A stretch of DNA of 41,896 nucleotides from Pseudomonadota bacterium (GTDB lineage Bacteria; Pseudomonadota; Gammaproteobacteria; Pseudomonadales; Pseudohongiellaceae). The notes beneath the pieces are model-generated. The model ran no database searches. It was not told where the DNA came from and saw only the letters and a list, made by a program, of their open reading frames with translations. Location: positions 1-41,896 of the forward strand of contig JADFIJ010000003.1 of assembly GCA_022566775.1 (NCBI GenBank), in the 5' to 3' direction. The translations under genes were made by a program, and so were the position numbers. The first letter of the stretch is position 1; each line of letters opens with the position of its first letter. Positions 19,134 to 29,847 of the stretch are shown here, piece by piece.

Positions 19134-20921
19134 GTGGATTTTATGTACTCTGATAACTTGCTCGTTCATCTACTTTATTATTTAACCGCCGCGGTCATCG
19201 CCGTACCTGTTTTCAAGCGACTGGGCCTGGGTTCCATTCTTGGCTATCTCTTTGCCGGTGTGGTACTCGGTCCCCATCTGCTCGGCATTATTGATGATCC
19301 GGAAGAAGTACTGCATTTCGCGGAGTACGGGGTCATCTTGCTGCTCTTCATCATCGGTCTGGAACTGGCACCGGACCGGTTGTGGAGCATGCGCGGACAG
19401 ATAGCTGTTTTCGGCGGCAGTCAATTATTAATTTCGGCCGTGCTGCTGACAGGCCTGTTTACCTTACTGGATTTGACTCTGGAACAATCCCTGATTCTGG
19501 GGCTGACATTCGCTCTTTCTTCGACGGCATTTGCCATGCAGCTAATGAGTGAGGAACGCATTTTGGCTTCACCGCTGGGGCGCACTGGGTTTTCTATCCT
19601 GTTACTACAGGACCTGGCGGTGATACCGATCCTCATTTTTGTGGACTTGGCAGCACAGACTGGTGATGCCGGCGCAGGTGCTGGTTCCTGGTATCTGGAA
19701 TTGCTGGCGGTGCTACTGGCTCTGGCTTTTGGACGCTATGGCCTGAATTCAGTATTGGGCTTGGTGGCGCAAAGCAATAACCGCGAAATCATGACGGCGG
19801 CAAGCCTGTTGATCGTGGTTAGCGTTGCGGTGTTGATGGAAGCCGTCGGTCTCACCATGGGTCTGGGTGCATTCATCGCCGGCATCATGCTGGCTAATTC
19901 CAATTACCGGCATCAGATCGAATCTGACATTGAGCCCTTCAAGGGAATTTTGCTGGGCCTGTTCTTCATCGCCGTCGGCATGACACTCAATATTCCACTA
20001 TTACTGCAGAACCCCCTGTTTATGATCGCCTGTGGCCTCGCCCTGGTTGCGCTTAAGGTAACAGTGATAGTCGGGATTCTCAGATGGCGCCACGTCCCGG
20101 TCAAGGAAAGTTTCAAGTTGGGGCTTATCTTGTCCCAGGGTGGAGAGTTCGCTTTCGTGATTTTGGCACAAGCCACACAGTTACAGCTATTTACTACGGA
20201 ACTCACCGACCAGCTAACACTCGTTGTCGGTATTTCGATGGCGCTGACTTCGCCTCTGGTGATGCTGCATCGCAAGCTTTGGAAGAGTCGGAGTCAATCC
20301 CAACCCGATCGAGACCAGCATTGGGATAACTATGAACCGGAAGTGATTATCGCTGGCTTCGGTCGCTTCGGACAAATCATCGGCCGTATTCTGGCTGCGC
20401 GGTCCATTCCATTTACGGCGATGGACAAGGATCCGGTCCATGTTGAGTTCGTGCAGAAATTTGGCAATCGGTTGTTCTTCGGCAATCCGAAGAGGCTGGA
20501 TCTGTTGCGAGCAGCAGGCATAAGGCATGCAAAAACTTTGGTAGTTGCAGTGGATAACCCGAAGGAGTCACTGGAGATCATCGATATCGCCCGCGAGCAA
20601 AATTCGCGGATTGGAATTGTAGCCAGAGCCATCGATCGGAGTCATGCCTATGAACTACACCAACGCAATGTGGACAGTGTTATTCGGGATACCTTCGCCA
20701 GTAGCCTGGAAGCCGCCACCGATACACTAAAACAATTGGGTTACTCGGAAGGCCAGGCCTTGCAGATTGGGGAGATGTTTCGCCAGCATGACGAGGCTAT
20801 GCTCTTGAAAGCCGTCGAGCATAAAGACAATATGGATGAATTACTCAAGCTGTCCCGGCAAGGGCGCAAAGAGTTGGAATTACTGTTTGACGAAGATAGC
20901 AAGAGCCCACATCCCAGCTAA
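19134..20921 (+). CDS. CPA2 family monovalent cation:proton antiporter (KefB/KefC-like) with TrkA-N domain
   Basis: GSILGYLFAGVVLGPHLLGII, LLFIIGLELAPDRLW, VIIAGFGRFGQIIGRIL. Confidence 0.9.
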   Translation: MDFMYSDNLLVHLLYYLTAAVIAVPVFKRLGLGSILGYLFAGVVLGPHLLGIIDDPEEVLHFAEYGVILLLFIIGLELAPDRLWSMRGQIAVFGGSQLLISAVLLTGLFTLLDLTLEQSLILGLTFALSSTAFAMQLMSEERILASPLGRTGFSILLLQDLAVIPILIFVDLAAQTGDAGAGAGSWYLELLAVLLALAFGRYGLNSVLGLVAQSNNREIMTAASLLIVVSVAVLMEAVGLTMGLGAFIAGIMLANSNYRHQIESDIEPFKGILLGLFFIAVGMTLNIPLLLQNPLFMIACGLALVALKVTVIVGILRWRHVPVKESFKLGLILSQGGEFAFVILAQATQLQLFTTELTDQLTLVVGISMALTSPLVMLHRKLWKSRSQSQPDRDQHWDNYEPEVIIAGFGRFGQIIGRILAARSIPFTAMDKDPVHVEFVQKFGNRLFFGNPKRLDLLRAAGIRHAKTLVVAVDNPKESLEIIDIAREQNSRIGIVARAIDRSHAYELHQRNVDSVIRDTFASSLEAATDTLKQLGYSEGQALQIGEMFRQHDEAMLLKAVEHKDNMDELLKLSRQGRKELELLFDEDSKSPHPS

Positions 20922-20961
20922 GCCAGCTCACAGCCACAATATGGAGATTAAGGATGGCAAT

Positions 20962-22065
20962 ATGCCCGCAACCAACGTTCATAAAGTATTAATTATTCTG
21001 GCTGCTCTATTGCCAGCCTATCAATTACAGGCGCAAGTTATCGAACCGCCCCAACTGAACATCTCTGTATACGGCGAGTTGGTTTCCATCACCTGGAACC
21101 AGGTTGCAGACGCCGAGGCATATCGACTCTATTATGCTCCCTATCCGGATGCAGAAGTTATCGAGAGCCTGGTTCTGGGTTTAAAGCCCAGCCTGTTTGG
21201 AATTCTGCCTGTTCAATCTGCATTTTATGTTGCCGTTGCCACACTGGTGGGCGGCGGCGAAAGCGCCATTTCCAACATTGAAACTTTTTTCATAGAACAG
21301 ACTGAATTCGATCCGGAAATTGACGCGATTGTCGAAGGTGACTGGTACCGTCCTTCACTTGAGGATAGCTGGCAATGGCAGTTATTGGGAGCGGTGAATA
21401 CCTCCTATGATGTCGCGCTGTACGATATCGATTTGTTCGATGTGCCGATTACAACCATCCAGGAACTGCAATCCCAGGGCAAGAAAGTCATCTGCTACTT
21501 CTCCGCTGGTTCTTATGAGGACTTCCGGGACGATGCGGGGCAATTCTCGGCAGCAATTCTCGGCGAGCCCCTGGATGGTTTCCCCAACGAACGCTGGCTG
21601 GACATCGATTCCAATAACGCCTGGGAGAGGGTGCTTTCCCGGCTGGACGTCGCCAAAAACAAAGGCTGCGACGGCGTCGAGCCAGATAATGTCGACGGCT
21701 ATGTCAACGCGTCCGGATTCGATCTGGATGCAGACGCGCAGCTGGCGTTTAATCGCTTCATCGCCAATGAAGCACATGCCAGGGGATTGTCGGTAGGACT
21801 AAAAAATGATCTCGACCAGATACCCGAGTTAGTGGATTACTTCGACTTCATGGTAAATGAACAGTGTCACGAATTTGATGAATGTGAGTCCTTGCAGCCA
21901 TTTATCGATGCAGGAAAACCGGTATTCAACGCGGAATATGCAGACATTTTTGTAAGCGATATCAATCGACGCGATAGCATGTGCGAAGAATCCAATGGCA
22001 GGGGTTTCCATACCCTGGTTCTGCCACTGGAACTGGATGATTCGTTTAGATTTAGCTGCCGCTAG
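20962..22065 (+). CDS. FN3-like domain plus GH114/endo-alpha-1,4-polygalactosaminidase-like protein, exported
   Basis: SWQWQLLGAVNTSYDVALYDIDLFDVP, GKKVICYFSAGSYEDFRDD, GCDGVEPDNVDGY, ARGLSVGLKND; ATG at 20962 precedes a signal peptide. Confidence 0.82.
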   Translation: MPATNVHKVLIILAALLPAYQLQAQVIEPPQLNISVYGELVSITWNQVADAEAYRLYYAPYPDAEVIESLVLGLKPSLFGILPVQSAFYVAVATLVGGGESAISNIETFFIEQTEFDPEIDAIVEGDWYRPSLEDSWQWQLLGAVNTSYDVALYDIDLFDVPITTIQELQSQGKKVICYFSAGSYEDFRDDAGQFSAAILGEPLDGFPNERWLDIDSNNAWERVLSRLDVAKNKGCDGVEPDNVDGYVNASGFDLDADAQLAFNRFIANEAHARGLSVGLKNDLDQIPELVDYFDFMVNEQCHEFDECESLQPFIDAGKPVFNAEYADIFVSDINRRDSMCEESNGRGFHTLVLPLELDDSFRFSCR

Positions 22066-22478
22066 GATGCCCCCATCGCCGTGTTAGCCGCCCACATCGA
22101 ATATCGGATTTGCCCTTCAACCTAAGCCCAAAGACGTCACGAGAGAACGCTTCAGCCTCTGCAAGGCGTGACGTCCAGATAATTGATTGTAATTTAGATT
22201 GTGAAAGCATAGATTGGCTCCTTTACAAATTGTGGTGTGAAAGACTCACAAAAAGACCAATAGCAACGCTTTTGGGCGCTGCGAAGCACCTGAAACGCAA
22301 AAGCCGCGACCAGCGCGGCTTCAAATATGACCGAATCGTATTCGATGTCTACAATGTTGGTTAAGAGAAACATCAGCTTCTGGTACAACGCAGCCCTTAA
22401 CAGAGGGCAAAATTGAAACGAAGACCAACACATAACAGCCTTCTTCTTACAAGGCACTCTCGTTAAAAGCAGTAATCG

Positions 22479-23513
22479 ATGGCCAAAGCAGTCCTCTTAC
22501 TGAACCTCGGCACTCCGGCGCAGCCCACGGCGAAGGGCTTGCGCGAGTTCTACCGGTATTTCTTTGCGGATCCCTTTGTGTTCGATATGAACCCGCTGGG
22601 GCGATGGCTGCTGCGCAATCTGATCATCATGCCGTTCAGAGCACCGAAGACAGCAAAAAAATATGCCTCGATCTGGACCGATGGCGGCTCTCCCCTGAAA
22701 GTCTACGCCGACAAATTGCAGGCGAGCCTGCAGCTGGCCTTTAACACAGCCAACGAAGAGGTGTTGGTAGTTAACGGCATGGCCTACAGTGAGCCATTCA
22801 TTGCTCAGGCCATGGCTGAGTTGGAGCGTCGTGGGGTCACAGATATTCAGGTGTTGCCCATGTTTCCCCAATATTCCACTGTCACCACAGCATCTGTGTT
22901 TCACGGTGTCAAGACCGCTGCCAGGCACTGGCAGCAACCGCCAACATTGCACTTCATTGACGACTTATTCTCGGAGCCGGCATTCATACGCGCTTGGTCG
23001 ATTTTGATCAGACGTCATCTTGCCGAGGTGCAGGTCGACCACGTGGTATTTAGCTATCATGGATTACCGCAACGAAACATTCTTAAAGCAGACCAGGGAG
23101 ATTACTGCAGTTTTGGAGATTGCTGCCAACAGATAACGCAGGAGAATCGTTACTGTTACCGGGCCCAGTGTATTGCCACCACCAAATCCCTGGTCAAGGC
23201 ATTGGGCTGGGAAGAAGATCGCTACTCTATTGCTTTCCAGTCTCGCTTCGGGCGTCAGGCCTGGATTCAACCCTATCTCGATGAACACATTGTGAAACTG
23301 GCAAAAAAAGGCATCAAGAAGCTGGCGATTGCGACACCTTCGTTTGTTTCCGATTGTCTGGAAACGATCCATGAAATTGGTATCGAATACCGAGAAGAAT
23401 TTCTGTCAGCCGGCGGCGATGAATTTCAATTAATTCCCAATTTGAATGATGATCCGGCCTGGTTCGATGCGGTTTATGAGATAAGCTCCCGTCACCTGGA
23501 TCAAATCGAGTGA
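22479..23513 (+). CDS. hemH: Ferrochelatase
   Basis: VLLLNLGTPAQPT, GSPLKVY, FSYHGLPQR, FQSRFGRQAWIQPYL. Confidence 0.93.
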   Translation: MAKAVLLLNLGTPAQPTAKGLREFYRYFFADPFVFDMNPLGRWLLRNLIIMPFRAPKTAKKYASIWTDGGSPLKVYADKLQASLQLAFNTANEEVLVVNGMAYSEPFIAQAMAELERRGVTDIQVLPMFPQYSTVTTASVFHGVKTAARHWQQPPTLHFIDDLFSEPAFIRAWSILIRRHLAEVQVDHVVFSYHGLPQRNILKADQGDYCSFGDCCQQITQENRYCYRAQCIATTKSLVKALGWEEDRYSIAFQSRFGRQAWIQPYLDEHIVKLAKKGIKKLAIATPSFVSDCLETIHEIGIEYREEFLSAGGDEFQLIPNLNDDPAWFDAVYEISSRHLDQIE

Positions 23514-23620
23514 TAGTGCGGCTAACATCCCCATAGAGGGCCATTGAATTGATCAGATGTTTTTAGTAGTTGAAACAGCTAGTACAAACAAGACTCGAGC
23601 CGTAGCAAGCAGGCATGAAG

Positions 23621-23660
23621 AAGGGGATGGTGAATTATTAACTTCATCATCCCCTTTTTG
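23621..23660 (+). terminator. Rho-independent terminator downstream of hemH
   Basis: 14-bp stem aaggggatggtgaa/ttcatcatcccctt with one G-U pair, followed by a T run. Confidence 0.8.
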
Positions 23661-23748
23661 TAGGACTTAACGGTTTCTGCGCCGGAGGCTAATTAACGCG
23701 CTGACAGCCCTTTATGCTGCTGCAGGCTTTTCATGCGCTGAAGGCTCT

Positions 23749-24738
23749 TTACGCGTTGACGGCTCTCCTCACCAGATTTTGCATCAACGGAATCTTAAAG
23801 CCGTTGTGTGCCAACGCGCGTGCGCCGTCGGTCGCTACCGCCGCAGCGGAATCAGCGGTGGCGGCATTCCTGGCCTGACCCCTGATTGCATTTTCCGCGC
23901 TGATGACGCGTCGAGGTGTGGTTTGAACCGCACCGCAGACTATTCGAGAATCTTCTATGGTGCCGCCGCTGACTTTGAAGGCAGCCGCGATACTCACCAG
24001 CGAAAAATCCCAGACATTGCGATCGGCTACTTTCTCAAAATAGAAAGAGGCGTTGGCCCAGCTCGATGGAATTCTTACAGCCGTGAGAATCTCACCGGGG
24101 CGCAGCACCGTGGTGTGCAGGATGTCGATTGCTGGCCCGACAAAGTAGTCCTCGGCCGCCACAACTCTCTCACCATTAAGGCTGCGGATAACCATGGAGG
24201 CGTCCAGTGCCACCAGTGCCGGTGCGGTATCCGATGCACCCGCTGCGACGCAGCGGCTGGATTCGAATAAAGCATGTTCACGATTCATGCCCTGGGGCGT
24301 GTCGGCATAACACAGGTTGCCGCCGGCACGGTAGCAGGATAGTCCGCGCCGGTAATACCAGCAGCGCACATCCTGGGTTACATTGCCGCCTAAGGTGCCA
24401 ATGTTACGAATTTGCGGGCTGGCGACAACTCCGGCGGCATCGGCTAACAGGGAATAGCTCTGCAGGATCAGCGGATTGGTAGCCACTTCCGTTATCGTCG
24501 TCAGGGCACCGATTTCGATGCCGTCATCGATTTCACGAACGCCGCGCAGGGACTCGATGGCACTCAGATCGATCAAGGCATCGGCAGTTTTCGCCCGGTC
24601 CTTGAGCCACCCGTAAGTGTCCTGTCCGCCGCCGACCAACCAGCCTCTTTCTGCGAGTCGGTCAGCAATCGCAAGCGCGTCTTCAACCTGTACCGGTTGG
24701 TACAGTTCCATATTTGGCATTACGTCATGTGATGGCAT
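23749..24738 (-). CDS. Xanthine dehydrogenase family FAD-binding subunit
   Basis: LVGGGQDTYGWLKD; ASPQIRNIGTLGGNVTQDVRCWYYR; YagS-like. Confidence 0.9.
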   Translation of the reverse strand: MPSHDVMPNMELYQPVQVEDALAIADRLAERGWLVGGGQDTYGWLKDRAKTADALIDLSAIESLRGVREIDDGIEIGALTTITEVATNPLILQSYSLLADAAGVVASPQIRNIGTLGGNVTQDVRCWYYRRGLSCYRAGGNLCYADTPQGMNREHALFESSRCVAAGASDTAPALVALDASMVIRSLNGERVVAAEDYFVGPAIDILHTTVLRPGEILTAVRIPSSWANASFYFEKVADRNVWDFSLVSIAAAFKVSGGTIEDSRIVCGAVQTTPRRVISAENAIRGQARNAATADSAAAVATDGARALAHNGFKIPLMQNLVRRAVNA

Positions 24739-24745
24739 AGTAACC

Positions 24746-27181
24746 TCAGAAAGTATTGGTTTTAAGGGACTTGGTGCTGTATTCGTTGCCGGCCAAGTGA
24801 TCGATGATCATATCCGTGGTGGTGGGCGCCGTGTTAAACAGGTGACCATCCAATGCATCGGATATGGCGCTGGCCAGGGCTGCCGCTGAAGCGCCTTGGG
24901 TGGGCTCGCCGATGCCTCTTCCTCCCGTAGGATTCTGCGGATCGGGGATATTTGTCGCCGCCATCTTGGTATTAACATTGACATCCATATTCGTCGGCGG
25001 TTTGCTTTGATACAGGCCGGTATTGGCCGGCAATCCATTTTGCGGATCGTACACATGTCTTTCCAGAGTGGCTAATCCCACACCCCAGACTGCTCCGCCA
25101 CGCATGGCGTTGTCGAAGTTTTTCGGGTGCACCACGGTGCCACAGTCAGCTACCATCGTATAGTCCAGTATCTCGTACTTACCGGTGTCCGTATCCAATT
25201 CGATTTCACAGAAGCCGACTTGAATACCAGGCGGTTGACCCTGTCCTGGAATCGTGTCTTTAGCGACACCGATCAGACCAGTGCCGGCCAGGCCTTGCAC
25301 CGCGCGCTGGGTAATTGGATTGATGTCATCGGGATACTCCAGACCACTGTACTTGCCACCCAATTCGATGGCACGGCTCGCGGCTTGTGCGTAGCTCAGG
25401 CCCTGGCTCGAATCGGTGCTGAGGAAAACCCTCTCGTCGCCGATTTCGTAATCATCCGCGTCGCCGCCGAGATCATTCGCCGCGATTTCCTTGAGCTTGG
25501 TGATGGCGTCCTGTGCCGCCACCCAGTTCGTTCGCGTGTGGGTAAAGATGGTATTGGAACCACCCTGGCCGGAGCTGTGGGGCAGGTGACGGTCGGTTCT
25601 GCCGTGCAGAATCTCGCATCTGTCCCAGGGTATCTGTAATGCTTCTGCCGCCGCCCGGCAGGTGCCGGCATAGGAATAGGTACCCAGGTTGCCCACACCA
25701 CTATGGATGTAGAGCTTGCCGTCGGTGCCGATTCTCACCAGGCCGTCATAGCCGCGACCACCGGCGCCGTGATAGCCAATGCCAACGCCAATACCCCGTA
25801 CTTTACTGCCATTTTTCTTCGGTTGGCTGATCTTGTCGTCCCAGCCAAACAGACGTCGACCCTGATCCAGTGCTTCGCGTACGAAGGCGCTGGTAACCGG
25901 ACCCTGACCGCCACCCTGGCGACCATCACTGTCGATAACATTGACGCGGCGGAATGCAATGCGGTCCATGTTAACCGCTCTAGCTGCCTTGTCGGTGATC
26001 GGGGCCAACACGGTAGCCATTTCATTCTGGCCTGGCCCGCGCTGGGCGCCCCGTGGTGTGGTATTGGTATAAACCGAAATACCGCGGTAACGCATGGCGC
26101 CAGGCTGATAGGCCACGGTGACATGTTGCGCCGAGGAGTTTCCGCTGCCGCCGCCGGTGGCGCCGCCATCGTTGACGATAACCAGGTCAACTGCACAGAC
26201 CTTGCCGTCCGCCTTGACGCCGATTTTGATCCAGCCTTGTATGCCGGAGCGGGCGGAACCGATATAAAACTCCTGCTCACGGGTAATGCGAAGCTGAACC
26301 GGGCGATTCAGTACCCGGGAGAAATTGCCGGATATTGCCATCACCGGATAGGGTCCAATCTTGGAGCCGAAACCGCCGCCAGTTGCCTCGTTGATGAATA
26401 CCAGGTCTGCCGGGTCAATATTCAGCATCCGCGCCAGGCCATTGTTGTTGGCACTCTGGCTCTGGGAGGAACCGTGGAAATAGCATTTGCCGTTTTCCCA
26501 GTAGGCCATGGATGTTCTGGCTTCCAGCGAGTGGTGCGGGTAGCCGATGGTAACGAAGGGCTCTTCGATGATAGCCACGGCTTCGGCAAAGCCTGCTTCG
26601 AGATCGCCGAAATTCCATTCGGTGGTGAATTCGCCGTCGACGGGTTCCTTGCCAGCGCGTATCGCATCAATCGCCGACTGTGGCCATTTGATGTCCTTGA
26701 TCTCGGCGCCAATGATGGGCGTGCCTTCCGGACCTTCCTCTCGGGTTCGAACCAGCACGTTGCCTTCGGGGTAGGCGTTGCTGCCACCGGGAGTCAGGCT
26801 CTCCAGCGGATCGACCACAAAATCCCTACGTTCGAAGTCGATCTTGATTCTGTCGATCGCCGATTCGGCGATTTCCTCGGTAACCGCAGCAACCGCCAAA
26901 ATTGGCTGGCCCACATAGGTTACGTAATTGGATGCCAGTGAAGGATTACCTGGAGGCGCGGTTGGGGGCAGATCGTCGGCGGTGAAGACACCCACCACGC
27001 CATCCATTCGCAGCGCTTCTGTAGCATCGATGTCGATAACCCGGCCACTAGGCAAGGGGCTGGTCAGCAAGCGGGCGAAAACCATACCTTCTCGTTTATA
27101 GTCTTCGGCATACTTGATTTCACCAGTGACCTTTCCAGGCACATCTGGTGGGATGAAGTCGACACCTATATGAGTAGTCAT
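24746..27181 (-). CDS. Xanthine dehydrogenase family molybdopterin-binding subunit
   Basis: DVPGKVTGEIKYAEDYKREGMVFAR, GGGFGSKIGPYPVMA, RGAQRGPGQNE, GGRGIGEP. Confidence 0.93.
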   Translation of the reverse strand: MTTHIGVDFIPPDVPGKVTGEIKYAEDYKREGMVFARLLTSPLPSGRVIDIDATEALRMDGVVGVFTADDLPPTAPPGNPSLASNYVTYVGQPILAVAAVTEEIAESAIDRIKIDFERRDFVVDPLESLTPGGSNAYPEGNVLVRTREEGPEGTPIIGAEIKDIKWPQSAIDAIRAGKEPVDGEFTTEWNFGDLEAGFAEAVAIIEEPFVTIGYPHHSLEARTSMAYWENGKCYFHGSSQSQSANNNGLARMLNIDPADLVFINEATGGGFGSKIGPYPVMAISGNFSRVLNRPVQLRITREQEFYIGSARSGIQGWIKIGVKADGKVCAVDLVIVNDGGATGGGSGNSSAQHVTVAYQPGAMRYRGISVYTNTTPRGAQRGPGQNEMATVLAPITDKAARAVNMDRIAFRRVNVIDSDGRQGGGQGPVTSAFVREALDQGRRLFGWDDKISQPKKNGSKVRGIGVGIGYHGAGGRGYDGLVRIGTDGKLYIHSGVGNLGTYSYAGTCRAAAEALQIPWDRCEILHGRTDRHLPHSSGQGGSNTIFTHTRTNWVAAQDAITKLKEIAANDLGGDADDYEIGDERVFLSTDSSQGLSYAQAASRAIELGGKYSGLEYPDDINPITQRAVQGLAGTGLIGVAKDTIPGQGQPPGIQVGFCEIELDTDTGKYEILDYTMVADCGTVVHPKNFDNAMRGGAVWGVGLATLERHVYDPQNGLPANTGLYQSKPPTNMDVNVNTKMAATNIPDPQNPTGGRGIGEPTQGASAAALASAISDALDGHLFNTAPTTTDMIIDHLAGNEYSTKSLKTNTF

Positions 27182-27834
27182 GCTAATTGCCCCGAGGCGC
27201 GCATCACGCCGTTGATATAATGTTCATAAGCGCCGCAGCGACAAAGATTGCCAGACAGGGCCTTGCGTGCTTCATCCCGGCTCGGTCTGGGGTTGTTGTT
27301 CAGCAGTGCCACTGCCGACATTACCTGACCAGGCGTACAAAAACCGCACTGGGGTGCATTCTCGGCTACAAAAGCTTGTTGTACCGCATGCAATGTGCCG
27401 TCCGCGGCCTTCACTCCTTCGATGGAGATAACAGCCTTGTCTTTGACATTGTGGGTGAGCACCGAGCAGGAATAATTAGGCACACCATCGATCAACACGG
27501 TGCAAGCGCCGCATTCGCCGCGATTACAACCGATCTTGGTTCCGGTTAAATCGAGCTTGTAGCGGAGGGTGTAGGCGAGGGTCTCCTGCGGGAGTACATC
27601 GACGGGTCTGCTGCGACCGTTGATGTTAAGAGTTATCAAGCGTTCGGCGGCAGATTGTCCAGATTGGGCATTTGCAGCCAGGTAAATTCCAGTGCCGGTG
27701 GTAGCGGCGGCGCCGGAGAAAATTACCCCCTTGATAAAACGTCTGCGGGTAGTTTTGGGGTTCACTGACGTAGCTCCGTTTTTTGTTTTGGGGATGCACA
27801 CAGATCGTTTCGATTGCATGCGGTTTTCACACAT
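27178..27834 (-). CDS. (2Fe-2S)-binding subunit with Tat signal
   Basis: TRRRFIKG Tat motif; CNRGECGACTVLIDG and CGFCTPGQVMS...CRCGAY clusters. N-terminus uncertain. Confidence 0.92.
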   Translation of the reverse strand: MCENRMQSKRSVCIPKTKNGATSVNPKTTRRRFIKGVIFSGAAATTGTGIYLAANAQSGQSAAERLITLNINGRSRPVDVLPQETLAYTLRYKLDLTGTKIGCNRGECGACTVLIDGVPNYSCSVLTHNVKDKAVISIEGVKAADGTLHAVQQAFVAENAPQCGFCTPGQVMSAVALLNNNPRPSRDEARKALSGNLCRCGAYEHYINGVMRASGQLA

Positions 27835-28121
27835 AGTTGACTACGACCGAGGCTATATTTATTTGACCTGAAAAGCAACCGGTCTGGGATAGAAGCTGTG
27901 GTCCATAGCCACGTAGGGCAAGCCTTCGGAACATCTTCCCGCGAAAAGTCACACACTGTTACAATATTTCGGAAGCGCGGTGGAGCAGGCTCATATTTTG
28001 CAGTAATTCTGTTACTGGCAGCAGGCTGACGTCGATTTGTTATCCTTAGCCCCAGCGCTTACTTTGCCGGCAGCCGACGAGTCCGATTTTGCCGGTTAAG
28101 GGTCACCTGTCGTGGATACAA

Positions 28122-29777
28122 ATGATGAAAGAAGTGTCAGTAATTTTTCTCGTTCTTGCATTGCTATCGCCCTCATACGGGGCGGACGAGACGGTGTCTT
28201 TTCCGGCGGCAATGATGACCATTCCGGAACTCACGAATTACCAACGCACCTCGACCTTCGCCGAAGTCGTGGCGGTTGTGGATGCCCTGCGGCAGAGTTC
28301 TGATTTAATCCACAGGGAGACCTTACTGCTTACCGAAGATGGCAAGGATGTCCCACTGCTGGTGCTGGCCAGGCCGCCGATCGCCACGCCGGCACAGGCG
28401 AGGGCATCCGGCAAGCCGGTGATTTACATTCAGGGCAATATTCATGGTGGCGAGGTGGAGGGGAAGGAAGCCTCGCTCATCGTCATGAGAGACATCCTTT
28501 TCGGCGACAAACAACATCTGTTGGACGACCAGATTTTGGTGTTCGTGCCTATTTATAACGCCGATGGCAACGACAATATGTCATCCGATGCGAGGCCGTC
28601 CCAGGAAATGAGTCCCCTTATGGCCGGTGAGCGCCAGGCCCACGGCTATGATCTTAATCGAGACGGCATGGCGGTGGAAACAGCGGAGACTCGGGCCCTG
28701 TACCTGAATGTCATCCAGCGCTGGGACCCGGCATTGCTGGTGGATCTACACACCACCAATGGCACCTGGCATGGCTATTCTCTGACCTACGCGCCGTCCT
28801 ATCACACTGCCGGTGACAGGGCGACGTCGGCGTATACCGCGGATGTCATGTTGCCCGCTATCGCGCAGTCGGTTAAAGAAAAGTTTAACCTGGATTTTGG
28901 CTGGTACGGCGGCTTCGATTATCGCGATTGGCCGCCGAAGGAACTGCGCACTTATCATCATGCGCCTCGTTACCTGACCAATAATATGGGCCTGCGTAAT
29001 CGCATGGCGATTCTGGCCGAGACTTTTGCCCACGATCGGTTCTATAAACGTGTACACGCGGCCAACGTTTTTGTCGAAGAAATACTGGAGTACACCAATA
29101 TCCATGGGCGCGAGATGCAACGCGTTAATGCGCAAGCAGATGCACGCACCGCAAGCCGATTGCAACAGCAAACCGGAGTCATAGAAAATGGTATACAGTT
29201 CGAGATGGTGCCGTTAGAGGAGCCGCTGGACCTGTTAAGTTACAAGTACATTCCCTATACCACCGCCACTGGTGACACCGAGTTTGTCAGGAGTTCGGAA
29301 ATTGTGACCATAGCCGGGGTGCTTAACTACAATCGCTTTGAGGCCACGAAGCGGGCCACAGTACCCACTGCCTACGTGTTTCCCGCCGAGCTAAGCCAGG
29401 TGGCAGAGACACTGATCAAACATGGCATCGACGTCGCCGTCCTGGAGCAGGATACCCGCTTCGAAGGAGAGGTCTTTGGCGTCACCGGGATCGAAACCCA
29501 ATCCGTCGTGCAAAACCAGCATCGTAACACCCTGTTGCAGGGTCAATATCGACCGGCTAGCGAGCAATTCAGCGCCGGGGATTACTATGTCGCACTGGAC
29601 AATCGCCTGGCCAATCTGATCTTCTATCTACTCGAAGCCCAGTCCGACGATGGCCTCGCCTACTGGAATTTCTTCGATTCCTACCTGCAAAGCGCCCTGG
29701 CACAGAACCCAGGCGACGCCGCGGCTGTGGACTTCCCCGTCTTCAAGGTGTTGCCGTTTGCTGCCTCACAGAACTAG
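28122..29777 (+). CDS. M14 family zinc carboxypeptidase-like protein, exported
   Basis: NIHGGEVEGKEA and LVDLHTTNG motifs; signal peptide from the ATG at 28122 or 28125. Confidence 0.85.
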   Translation: MMKEVSVIFLVLALLSPSYGADETVSFPAAMMTIPELTNYQRTSTFAEVVAVVDALRQSSDLIHRETLLLTEDGKDVPLLVLARPPIATPAQARASGKPVIYIQGNIHGGEVEGKEASLIVMRDILFGDKQHLLDDQILVFVPIYNADGNDNMSSDARPSQEMSPLMAGERQAHGYDLNRDGMAVETAETRALYLNVIQRWDPALLVDLHTTNGTWHGYSLTYAPSYHTAGDRATSAYTADVMLPAIAQSVKEKFNLDFGWYGGFDYRDWPPKELRTYHHAPRYLTNNMGLRNRMAILAETFAHDRFYKRVHAANVFVEEILEYTNIHGREMQRVNAQADARTASRLQQQTGVIENGIQFEMVPLEEPLDLLSYKYIPYTTATGDTEFVRSSEIVTIAGVLNYNRFEATKRATVPTAYVFPAELSQVAETLIKHGIDVAVLEQDTRFEGEVFGVTGIETQSVVQNQHRNTLLQGQYRPASEQFSAGDYYVALDNRLANLIFYLLEAQSDDGLAYWNFFDSYLQSALAQNPGDAAAVDFPVFKVLPFAASQN

Positions 29778-29847
29778 TAAATTTGCTCTGGTCGTTCTGC
29801 TTATCAAGCACGGCTGTCGCTTATAAATCTCGCACGGGACAGGAATT

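Noticed and set aside
22194-22457. Small ORFs and a hairpin (aagccgcg-accag-cgcggctt at 22301-22321) upstream of hemH
   Set aside because: Overlapping ORFs on both strands without recognisable domains; the hairpin is followed by a T-rich stretch only on the minus strand, where no gene is supported.
25703-26941. 412-aa plus-strand ORF
   Set aside because: Antisense to the clearly coding molybdopterin subunit; composition looks like the complement of a real gene.
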